Positions 4,994 through 11,284 of a stretch of 11,284 nt of DNA are shown here, piece by piece. Location of the stretch: positions 1 through 11,284 of the forward strand of contig CANQIR010000026.1 of NCBI GenBank assembly GCA_947624095.1, in the 5' to 3' direction. This stretch comes from an uncultured Bacilli bacterium. Its GTDB lineage: Bacteria > Bacillota_I > Bacilli_A > RF39 > UBA660. Position numbers and translations under genes: made by a program. How positions within the stretch are numbered: the first letter of the stretch is position 1; each line of letters opens with the position of its first letter. The notes under the pieces were generated by a model, which did no database searches, was not told the DNA's origin, and saw only the letters and a list, made by a program, of their open reading frames with translations.

Positions 4994-5779
4994 ATGAAAA
5001 AAATATTTGAATACATTGGTTTATTCGCCATTATCGCCTTTAGTTTTTATTATACCGAAAAAGCTGCTTTAATCGTTCGTAATAAAAATCCCATTATGCA
5101 AAGCATTAACGAAGTAAAAGATGATTTAAAAGAAAGTAGTGTTAATGCCATTATTGATAATAATACGATAATTCCTGGTTTATATGGTAAAGAAGTCAAT
5201 GTCACAAAAAGTTTTAATATTATGAAATCCTTTGGTCTATTTAATAAATATTATCTCGTTTATGATGATGTAATTCCTGAAATCTCCCTTAAAGATCATA
5301 AAGATAAAACAATTATTTCCGGCAATAAACAACTTCGTCAAGTATCTATTATTATTGAAAATGATACCCAGTTAATCAATTACTTTACTGCAAACCAATA
5401 TTCCATTAATTATCTAGTTACCAAAGAAACCTATCAAAAAAATACCTTAGAGCCAATTAATACTGAATCTAAAGAAGACAATTTTTATACTTTAGAAAAT
5501 ACCCTTGATAATAATAATGATAACCAACATCTATGTCTTACAAATACTTTTGTTAATATTAGTGCCTGTAAAACCAATAAAAATTTTTTGATTAAACCAT
5601 CTCTTATCTTAAAACCCAATAATTTAGTTGAAATCAAAAATAAAATAACTAATGGTAGTATCATTTATATCGAAAAAGATGCCCCGATTAAAGATATTGA
5701 AGTATTACTTAATCAAATAAAATATCAAGGATTATCCATTGTTAAGTTAAGTCAACTAATTAGTGAAAATCCATCCTAA
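4994..5779 (+). CDS. Exported or membrane-anchored protein, possibly deacetylase-fold relic
   Basis: The 261-residue product begins with KK and a hydrophobic segment (about residues 7-24), with no lipobox and no obvious signal peptidase site, so it is probably anchored in the membrane with the rest outside. The exported part contains IIPGLYGKEVNVTKSFNIMK (59-78) and VYDDVIPEISL, followed by alternating beta/alpha sequence that ends with a Leu/Ile-rich helix and LSQLISENPS. The layout recalls catalytically inactive polysaccharide-deacetylase-like proteins of low-GC bacteria, but no metal-binding His or Asp motif is visible, so I treat that as a weak idea only. AGGTGAT (4984-4990) lies 3 nt before ATG. 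It stands between a terminator and the promoter of the RNase J-like gene. No clear promoter of its own was found in 4919-4983. Confidence 0.7.
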   Translation: MKKIFEYIGLFAIIAFSFYYTEKAALIVRNKNPIMQSINEVKDDLKESSVNAIIDNNTIIPGLYGKEVNVTKSFNIMKSFGLFNKYYLVYDDVIPEISLKDHKDKTIISGNKQLRQVSIIIENDTQLINYFTANQYSINYLVTKETYQKNTLEPINTESKEDNFYTLENTLDNNNDNQHLCLTNTFVNISACKTNKNFLIKPSLILKPNNLVEIKNKITNGSIIYIEKDAPIKDIEVLLNQIKYQGLSIVKLSQLISENPS

Positions 5780-5786
5780 ATCATTA

Positions 5787-5815
5787 TTGCTATTTTTCTC
5801 AAGTTTTGTTATAAT
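5787..5815 (+). promoter_or_regulatory. Extended -10 promoter for the RNase J-like gene
   Basis: -35 TTGCTA (5787-5792), a 17-bp spacer and -10 TATAAT (5810-5815), directly preceded by TGT (extended -10). The predicted start near 5822 gives a leader of about 40 nt. Confidence 0.75.
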
Positions 5816-5862
5816 TCATTAAGCAACAGCCTTTTATATTTATTTTAGAAAGTAGATGAATT

Positions 5863-7497
5863 ATGAATAAAATTAAGATATTCGCCCTTGGCGGACTTGA
5901 TGAAAATGGCAAAAATTGCTATGTCGTAGAAGTTAATGATAGTATTTATATTTTTGACTGTGGTTTAAAATATGCTTTAGAAAATCTTTATGGAATAGAT
6001 TATATTATTCCTGATTTTTCCTATCTAGTAAAAAATCGTAAAAGAATTAAAGGCTTATTTTTAACCCATGGTCACTATGAAAATATGGGTGCAGTTGAAG
6101 ACTTGGTAAGTGCAATTCCTAATTTAAAAATTTACGCGACTAAATTTACTAAGTACATCCTAACTAGTGATGGTATTGATGAAAAGAAAATTATTGAAAT
6201 TAAACCTCATAAAAAAATCAACTTCGATAATGAAAGTATTTTTCCAATTAGTGTTTCTCATTCAGCACCCGATGCTGTTATGTATGTTTTAAATACTAAA
6301 GATGGGGCGATTGTTTATAGCGGCGATTTTATTATCGATCCAACTATGAATGGCGCTTATTCTATGGATTTAGGTAAGATAGCTTATATTGGTAAACAAA
6401 AAGTTTTAGCACTTTTATGCGAATCCGTTTTTTCCGAACACGCTGGTCATACCTCTCCTAATCACCGTCTAACTGGTATTTTTAAAGATGCTCTAAATCA
6501 CAATCCGAATCGTGTATTATTCTTACTTTTACCAACTCATCTTTATACAATTCAAGAAATCTTCGATAGTGCTAAAAATACCCACCGTAAAATAATTCTT
6601 ATGGGTAAACAACTTCAAAATATTGTTAGTATGGCTAAAAAAGAAGGCTACTTAACTTTTGATAGTGGAATTTTAGGTGATTTATCTAATATTGATGATA
6701 AAAATGCTATTCTTCTAATTGCTGATAGTAAAGAAAATCCTTATGCCAGTATTAATAAAATCATTAACGGCTATGACAAATTCATTAAACTTAAACCAAC
6801 AGATGCCGTCGTTTTTGCTGAACCAAGATATGACTCATCTGAAAAAATTCTTGTTAAAACAGAAAATGATTTAGCAATGCACGGTTGCAACATTGTCTCT
6901 ATTCCCAAGACTAAACAAATTCTCCTTCACGCTTCCAGTGAAGATTTAATGATTATGATTAATTTACTTAAGCCAAAATATTACATCCCAGTTAAAGGTG
7001 AATATCGTTATATGGTTGGTAATGCCAACTTAGCTAGTACTCTAGGCATCCCAGCAACTAACATTCTCTTAAAACAAAATGGTGATATTATTGAAATCGA
7101 AGATGGCAAATTACTTGATAACTTTAATCATCTTAAAGTCAATGATGTCTTAATCGATGGTAAGAGTAATGATGATGTTGGTGAATTAGTAATTAAAGAC
7201 CGTGAAATGCTCAGTGAAAATGGTATTGTCTTAATTAGTGCTACTATTAGTCGAAAAGAAAAAGTCGTTTTAGTTGGTCCAGAAGTAACTACAAGAGGAT
7301 TTATCTATGTTAAAGACTCTGTTGAAATGATTAATGAAATAAAAAGAATCTCTTTAGAAATTATTGAAAGAAATATTTTTGAAAACTTTATTGATTTTAC
7401 TAAAATCAAAAATGAAATTCGTGAAGAATTAGGTAAATATCTATATGATGAAACAGAATGTAAACCAATGATTATCGCCGTTGTTCAAGAAGTATAG
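5863..7497 (+). CDS. RNase J-family protein, probably non-catalytic (J2-like)
   Basis: RNase J enzymes are metallo-beta-lactamase/beta-CASP ribonucleases that process and degrade mRNA and rRNA from the 5' end. This protein has full family length (544 residues) and order: N-terminal IFALGGLDENGKNCYVVE, metal-binding motifs, beta-CASP insert, then the C-terminal domain with TTRGFIYVKDS. The active site is altered. The usual HxHxDH reads HGHYEN (69-74), so Asp and the last His are Glu and Asn. His133 and Asp155 remain. The motif B position keeps His356, but the motif C His of PVHGEYR is Lys378. The second metal site is therefore probably lost, as in RNase J2 subunits that support an active J1 partner (inference). 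No canonical J1 gene lies in the window. The ribosome binding site is weak (GAAAG, 5849-5853). The gene is followed 42 bp later by 7540-7968, probably on the same transcript. Confidence 0.88.
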   Translation: MNKIKIFALGGLDENGKNCYVVEVNDSIYIFDCGLKYALENLYGIDYIIPDFSYLVKNRKRIKGLFLTHGHYENMGAVEDLVSAIPNLKIYATKFTKYILTSDGIDEKKIIEIKPHKKINFDNESIFPISVSHSAPDAVMYVLNTKDGAIVYSGDFIIDPTMNGAYSMDLGKIAYIGKQKVLALLCESVFSEHAGHTSPNHRLTGIFKDALNHNPNRVLFLLLPTHLYTIQEIFDSAKNTHRKIILMGKQLQNIVSMAKKEGYLTFDSGILGDLSNIDDKNAILLIADSKENPYASINKIINGYDKFIKLKPTDAVVFAEPRYDSSEKILVKTENDLAMHGCNIVSIPKTKQILLHASSEDLMIMINLLKPKYYIPVKGEYRYMVGNANLASTLGIPATNILLKQNGDIIEIEDGKLLDNFNHLKVNDVLIDGKSNDDVGELVIKDREMLSENGIVLISATISRKEKVVLVGPEVTTRGFIYVKDSVEMINEIKRISLEIIERNIFENFIDFTKIKNEIREELGKYLYDETECKPMIIAVVQEV

Positions 7498-7518
7498 TAT
7501 AAATTTTCCAGAATAAAG

Positions 7519-7534
7519 CACCATAATAATGGTG
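7519..7534 (+). promoter_or_regulatory. Hairpin covering the SD of the 7540 gene
   Basis: CACCAT (7519-7524) pairs with ATGGTG (7529-7534) around an AATA loop. The right arm contains the GGTG of the ribosome binding site GGTGAT (7531-7536). It starts 22 nt after the stop of the RNase J-like gene, so ribosomes ending there could influence it. No U-tract follows, so it is not a terminator. Confidence 0.5.
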
Positions 7535-7539
7535 ATAAA

Positions 7540-7968
7540 ATGAATAAAGATATTGAATTCCTTAACTATATCTATCAAAATGCTCGTATGGGTGTTATCG
7601 GTATTAATAGTATTCGTAGTCAACTAGTTGATGAAGATTTAAAACAAACTATTGAAGAACAATATAAAGATTATTTAGCTATTTGTGAAGAAGCTGTAGA
7701 ATTATTTATCAAATATGGTAAAGAAGAAAAAGACGTTAACTTAATGGCTAAAATCAGTACCTATATGATGGCTAAAACAACTAAATCCAAAGAAAATCCT
7801 ACTACCAAAATTGCTAAAATGATGATGACCGGCAGCAATAAAGGCATAATTGAAATAACTGAAAAACTTAATCATTATAGTCGTAGTGATGAAAAAATAG
7901 TTAACCTAGCTAAACGCCTTTTAAAAGTAGAACAAAGAAACTTAGATAACTTAAAAAAATATCTCTAA
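7540..7968 (+). CDS. Small all-helical protein, ferritin-like or DUF-type bundle
   Basis: The 142-residue soluble protein is made of long amphipathic helices: MNKDIEFLNYIYQNARMGVIGINSI, a second helix with QYKDYLAICEEAVELFIKYG, a Met-rich middle (LMAKISTYMMAKTTKS, IAKMMMTGSNKGIIEITEKL) and a final helix with LAKRLLKVEQRNLDNLKKYL. Its pattern resembles a widespread Firmicutes family predicted as a four-helix, ferritin-like bundle. No diiron ExxH pattern is evident, so oxidoreductase or iron storage activity is not claimed. It follows the RNase J-like gene without a promoter and is closed by a strong terminator, so the two probably form a two-gene operon. GGTGAT lies 3 nt before ATG, inside a hairpin. 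Confidence 0.78.
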   Translation: MNKDIEFLNYIYQNARMGVIGINSIRSQLVDEDLKQTIEEQYKDYLAICEEAVELFIKYGKEEKDVNLMAKISTYMMAKTTKSKENPTTKIAKMMMTGSNKGIIEITEKLNHYSRSDEKIVNLAKRLLKVEQRNLDNLKKYL

Positions 7969-7982
7969 AAATTAGCCAAGTG

Positions 7983-8010
7983 AAAAGTAAACATTGATTT
8001 ACTTTTTTTT
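7983..8010 (+). terminator. Rho-independent terminator closing the RNase J-like operon
   Basis: AAAAGTAAA (7983-7991) pairs with TTTACTTTT (7998-8006) around a 6-nt loop and continues into eight T (8003-8010). Confidence 0.85.
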
Positions 8011-8026
8011 CTACTTTTGTTATCAT
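7998..8026 (+). promoter_or_regulatory. Extended -10 promoter for the herA cluster, overlapping the terminator
   Basis: -35 TTTACT (7998-8003) lies in the right arm of the upstream terminator; the spacer is 17 bp and the -10 is TATCAT (8021-8026), preceded by TGT (extended -10). The predicted start is near 8033. Confidence 0.6.
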
Positions 8027-8049
8027 ATTAACTAGAGTAGGTGTAGCTT

Positions 8050-9807
8050 ATGTTTGGAAAAATAATTGAAATTAACGAAAATGTTTTAGTATTAGAAAAC
8101 TTAAAAGGATCCCCCGAAACTAATATTTTAAATTATCACGTTGTCTTTAATGAAAACGACCGAAAAATTATTGGTGAAATAACCGGTATAAGCGATAAAA
8201 CAATTACCATAATGCTCATTGGCGAAATTAAAGATAATATTTTTCTATCAGGAGTTAATAAAAAACCATCCTTTGAAACAGGTTGTCGAATAATTACTAA
8301 AAGTGAATTAGAGTTAATTTTAGGTAGTCAAGATATAGCTAATAAACAAACGTTATTAATTGGTGATTCCAATATCTATAACGGTTTTAAAATTTCTGCT
8401 AATATTAATGATTTTTTCTCTAATCACTTTGCCATTATAGGTAATACAGGAAGTGGTAAATCATGCGGTGTTGCCAGAATTCTCCAAAATGTTTTCTTTC
8501 ATAACGATAGTGCCCTTCCTACCAATGCTCATATCGTTTTATTTGATGTATATGGTGAATATAATAAAGCATTTTCTACCTTAAATAACATTCCTAATAT
8601 CCATTTTAAAAACTATACTACTGATTTATCCTTAATAGATAATAATCTTGTCAGGATTCCTGCTTACTTCCTTGGTGTCGATGATTTAGCATTACTTTTA
8701 AATGTTACTGATAGTTCTCAACTTCCAATAATCGAAAACGCTTTAAAATTAGTTTATGTTTTTACTAGTAAAGACCCAAAGGTGATTGAATATAAAAATG
8801 ATATTATTGCTAAAAGCGTGCAAGATATATTATCAAGTGGCCATTCATCTACCCAAATTAGAGACCAAATCATCGCCGTATTAACTCAATTTAATACCGA
8901 GACTTTAAATCTTGATACTATTATTGTTCAACCTGGTTATAATCGTACCTTAAAACAATGTCTCAATATAGATACCCAAGGTAAGATGAACTCTGTCGGT
9001 TTAGTTGTCGACTTTTTAGAATCATTTACTAAAATTACTTTAGATAAAATTGAAATAACTGGCGATTTTGTCTATACTTTAGATGATTTATATAAAGCTT
9101 TTGAATTTGCTTTAATTAACGAAGGTATTCTAAATAGTGAAGCAATATTTGATAAAGCTAATGTTTTAAAAGTTCGTTTACAATCCATTATTAATAGCGA
9201 TAATCGTCATTTCTTTGAGTATCCAGGCGTTATTTCTAAAGAAGAATACATTCATCGTTTTTTCCAAACCCAAGGTGGAATGGCTCAACTAGTCAATATG
9301 AATTTTAGCCATATTGATGATAGATTTGCTAAGGTGCTAACTAAAATTTATGCTAAATTATTCTTTAATTATGCCACTAAATTAGATGTTAGAGCTTCTT
9401 TCCCAATCCATATTATCTTAGAAGAAGCTCATCGTTATGTCCAAAATGATAGTGATTTAAATATTATTGGATATAATATTTTTGATCGTATTACCAAAGA
9501 GGGTAGAAAATATGGTGTTATCCTAGGTTTTATTACTCAACGACCTAGTGAATTATCGACTACTTCCTTATCTCAATGTTCTAATTTTCTCGTATTTAGA
9601 ATGTTTCATCCTGAAGATTTAAATATAATTTCTTCAATGTCAGCTAATGTTACTACTGAGACAATTGAAAAATTAAAAACTCTAAGACCAGGAACAGCAA
9701 TGGCCTTTGGTACTGCTTTTAAAGTTCCTGTAATTGCCAAATTAGATTTACCAGACCCAATGCCAGAAAGTACTAATGTCGACTTAACAAATAGTTGGTT
9801 TAATTAA
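8050..9807 (+). CDS. HerA-type hexameric ATPase (DUF87 family)
   Basis: HerA proteins are FtsK-like ring ATPases that move DNA, usually with the NurA nuclease in end resection, and also act as motors in several phage-defence systems. The 585-residue product has an N-terminal beta-rich region consistent with a HAS-barrel (about 1-90). It then has the Walker A motif GNTGSGKS (131-138, Lys137), the segment IVLFDVYGEY shared by HerA proteins, a Walker B stretch IILEEAHRYV (455-464, Glu458/Glu459), GRKYGV, and the sensor-like ITQRPSEL (495-502, Arg498). The catalytic machinery appears intact. No NurA-like gene is adjacent in the window; instead two zinc-ribbon membrane proteins follow at gaps of 11 and 12 bp, then an Lgt-like gene. 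AGGTG (8039-8043) lies 6 nt before ATG. A DNA-pumping role is inferred from the family. Confidence 0.92.
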   Translation: MFGKIIEINENVLVLENLKGSPETNILNYHVVFNENDRKIIGEITGISDKTITIMLIGEIKDNIFLSGVNKKPSFETGCRIITKSELELILGSQDIANKQTLLIGDSNIYNGFKISANINDFFSNHFAIIGNTGSGKSCGVARILQNVFFHNDSALPTNAHIVLFDVYGEYNKAFSTLNNIPNIHFKNYTTDLSLIDNNLVRIPAYFLGVDDLALLLNVTDSSQLPIIENALKLVYVFTSKDPKVIEYKNDIIAKSVQDILSSGHSSTQIRDQIIAVLTQFNTETLNLDTIIVQPGYNRTLKQCLNIDTQGKMNSVGLVVDFLESFTKITLDKIEITGDFVYTLDDLYKAFEFALINEGILNSEAIFDKANVLKVRLQSIINSDNRHFFEYPGVISKEEYIHRFFQTQGGMAQLVNMNFSHIDDRFAKVLTKIYAKLFFNYATKLDVRASFPIHIILEEAHRYVQNDSDLNIIGYNIFDRITKEGRKYGVILGFITQRPSELSTTSLSQCSNFLVFRMFHPEDLNIISSMSANVTTETIEKLKTLRPGTAMAFGTAFKVPVIAKLDLPDPMPESTNVDLTNSWFN

Positions 9808-9818
9808 GGAAGTAAAAA

Positions 9819-10172
9819 ATGAATGATTTAAATAATTATTGTCACAATTGTGGTGCCAAAATCGAAAAAGATTTAACTAAATGTCCTAATTGTAATACTG
9901 AAATATTAACTAAAAGAATCCGAACAGATAATAGATATATCATATATTTACTAATCCATTTTTCCCTTATTATTGCGGGGATTATAACCAGTTCAATATG
10001 GCAATTCATTTTTTATATCCTAGCTTACATCACTATTTGTGGCTGTGCTAATAAATACCCCCAAAGATTCATTGTTGGTTTTATTCTTGGTGTTGAAAGC
10101 GCTATCGTTATAGCATATGTAAGCTTATTATTAATCTTCTTTACTAGCTGCTTTCTACTTGGTTTATTTTAA
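9819..10172 (+). CDS. Zinc-ribbon membrane protein
   Basis: The 117-residue protein starts with a compact zinc ribbon (Cys8, Cys11, Cys22 and Cys25, in CHNC and CPNC). After a basic segment TKRIR come three hydrophobic stretches, at about 40-60, 61-76 and 84-116. The ribbon is expected on the cytoplasmic side because it precedes the first helix and the basic segment. Proteins of this kind are common in Firmicutes and mostly uncharacterised. It follows the HerA-type gene by 11 bp with ribosome binding site AAGGAAG, so co-expression is near certain. Cysteines inside or next to the membrane (CGCANKY, TSCF) are a further feature. Function is unknown; coupling the ATPase to the membrane is a guess from context. 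Confidence 0.85.
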   Translation: MNDLNNYCHNCGAKIEKDLTKCPNCNTEILTKRIRTDNRYIIYLLIHFSLIIAGIITSSIWQFIFYILAYITICGCANKYPQRFIVGFILGVESAIVIAYVSLLLIFFTSCFLLGLF

Positions 10173-10184
10173 GGAGGTTCCCTA

Positions 10185-11033
10185 ATGAATAATTATTGTA
10201 CTAATTGTGGTAAAAAGTTAAATCCGAAGGATAAAAAATGTCCAAATTGCCAAACTCCAGTTTTAGATATTCCTCCTAAAGAAGAACCTAAAAAAACCAA
10301 TAAATTTAATTGGTCTAACTTTTTTAAAAATACTATCATAATTATCCTAGCTATCTTAATATTTTTGGTTATCTACCACGCTTATAATATCTATAATGTT
10401 AAACAAATAATCAAAGAAAATTTTTCTACCGATTTTCAAAAAATTCGTATAACTAATATTGAACAATGCCATATATGTACTAATTCTTGCGACGGCACTT
10501 GTGTATCACAGCACAGCATCTATAACTGTCACAAATATTATTTAACAATTAAATTTACTGATCAAAAATATTTAAATTCTTATATCCAATATAGTGGTGC
10601 AAATAATGAAAAAAATGATTTAACTAATATTTATAAAGCTTTAAATAGCTATCAGATTAATAATAAAATAGTCGATAAATATCTTACATATACCAAATAT
10701 ATCCAAAGTGACACCGCTGAAATTTACTTAGACACCAATCTAAAAGATAATCTAAATATTGATTATGTCCAAAAAATAGTTGATATGGGTCAGGAAATAG
10801 CTGCTAAAAGTAATACCTATTTTAGTATCAACTATCAAGATAATTTTATAATCCGTATATCATATTCTAATGGTGATCTCACTGTATTGCGAACCAATTT
10901 AAACGATGATGAATCTAGTTTAGAAGAATATAAAAAACAAAGATTATATTTATATCCGAAATACAATCATTCTCCAATAGATTATGCACAAATTTTACAA
11001 ACTTTAACAGAGTGGGTGAATCTATATGATTAA
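10185..11033 (+). CDS. Zinc-ribbon protein with one TM helix and Cys-rich exported domain
   Basis: The 282-residue protein has an N-terminal zinc ribbon (Cys5, Cys8, Cys19 and Cys22), a Pro/Lys-rich linker (28-44), one transmembrane helix (about 49-66) and a large C-terminal domain predicted outside the cell. That domain opens with a second cysteine cluster (Cys95, Cys98, Cys102, Cys106, Cys115, with nearby His96, His110 and His116), which could bind metal or form disulfides. It continues with Tyr/Asn-rich alpha/beta sequence resembling no family I know. The paralogous start shared with the previous gene (NNYC.NCG.K) suggests a related origin of the ribbons. The ribosome binding site AAGGAGG (10171-10177) overlaps the upstream stop codon, so translation is linked. 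Its 3' end overlaps the next start by 8 bp. Confidence 0.85.
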   Translation: MNNYCTNCGKKLNPKDKKCPNCQTPVLDIPPKEEPKKTNKFNWSNFFKNTIIIILAILIFLVIYHAYNIYNVKQIIKENFSTDFQKIRITNIEQCHICTNSCDGTCVSQHSIYNCHKYYLTIKFTDQKYLNSYIQYSGANNEKNDLTNIYKALNSYQINNKIVDKYLTYTKYIQSDTAEIYLDTNLKDNLNIDYVQKIVDMGQEIAAKSNTYFSINYQDNFIIRISYSNGDLTVLRTNLNDDESSLEEYKKQRLYLYPKYNHSPIDYAQILQTLTEWVNLYD

Positions 11034-11284
11034 TACTTCTCTAAATCTATATGGTCTTATTTTAATAATTAGTTTTATTTTGGGATTTACTGTCATTTGC
11101 TATTTCAGCCAAAATCAATTATCATCCCATAACCGTTTTTATTTCATTATCTATCTACTTATCGGTATCATTTTTGGTGGCAAATACTATACTTTAATTA
11201 CCCATCATCAATTTAATGAAGTAAGTTTTATAACAGTTGGAATGAGTTCCGTTGGCTCTTTAATAGGTGGGTTAACTATGCTTG
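11026..11284 (+). CDS. Lgt-like membrane protein, 3' partial
   Basis: The frame opens at ATG 11026, overlaps the previous gene by 8 bp, and runs off the window after 86 codons. GGGTGA (11014-11019) is the ribosome binding site. The visible part has transmembrane stretches at about 8-26, 39-58 and from 68. NLYGLILIISFILGF, GIIFGGKYYTLI and GMSSVGSLIGGL fit, in order, prolipoprotein diacylglyceryl transferase motifs (YGL at the start, the GxRxYY-like segment, and the SFHGGLIGG loop). In that last loop the essential His of Lgt appears as Val and a Gly as Ser. It may therefore be a divergent Lgt-family protein of other function rather than the housekeeping enzyme, which adds diacylglycerol to prolipoproteins. 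The remaining motifs lie beyond the window, so the assignment is moderate. Confidence 0.65.
   Translation, partial: MINTSLNLYGLILIISFILGFTVICYFSQNQLSSHNRFYFIIYLLIGIIFGGKYYTLITHHQFNEVSFITVGMSSVGSLIGGLTML

Noticed and set aside
7441..7623. 60-residue minus-strand ORF
   Set aside because: It overlaps the end of the RNase J-like gene and the start of the next gene, has no ribosome binding site and has a low-complexity hydrophobic product; it is a shadow of AT-rich coding sequence.
1..11284. Alternative genetic code with TGA read as Trp
   Set aside because: Conserved Trp positions use TGG and the recognised proteins are full length without in-frame TGA.

Overview
The window is AT-rich bacterial DNA of Firmicutes/Mollicutes-relative type. 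Supporting signs are a spoVS gene, an RNase J-family protein, a SufB, XRE regulators, and ribosome binding sites that match AAGGAGGTGAT, often through its 3' half GGTGAT. Trp is read from TGG throughout, so the standard bacterial code fits. All 14 visible stops are TAA or TAG and none is TGA. An uncultured gut Bacilli/Mollicutes-like lineage is my inference; nothing in the window names the species.

Left part (1-2350): the 3' end of a class I SAM-dependent methyltransferase gene converges on a minus-strand gene of unknown function, with a bidirectional terminator between them. That gene is divergent from a small spoVS gene. No ATG, GTG or TTG is available in the spoVS frame. The best start is an ATC codon exactly where family members have Met, preceded by a very strong Shine-Dalgarno (SD) that sits in a possible hairpin. 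spoVS then converges, with 2 bp between stops, on a minus-strand gene for a tail-anchored membrane protein of unknown function.

Middle part (2350-5000): a lone sufB with its own promoter; a 184-bp intergenic region holding about four degenerate 29-33 bp repeat units bounded by a 13-bp inverted repeat; a short ssb; and two divergent XRE-family regulators separated by a 12-bp perfect palindrome. ssb and the first regulator overlap tail to tail by 3 bp, inside a hairpin that terminates the regulator transcript.

Right part (5000-11284), all plus strand: an N-terminally anchored exported protein; an RNase J-family protein with altered active-site residues (J2-like, probably non-catalytic); a small helical protein whose SD lies in a hairpin; then, after a strong terminator overlapped by a new promoter, a tight cluster of a HerA-type hexameric ATPase, two zinc-ribbon membrane proteins and a divergent Lgt-like membrane protein cut by the window end. 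No NurA nuclease is seen beside HerA. This last cluster is the best candidate for an undescribed membrane-linked system. The spoVS initiation region and the repeat array are the most unusual sequence-level signals.
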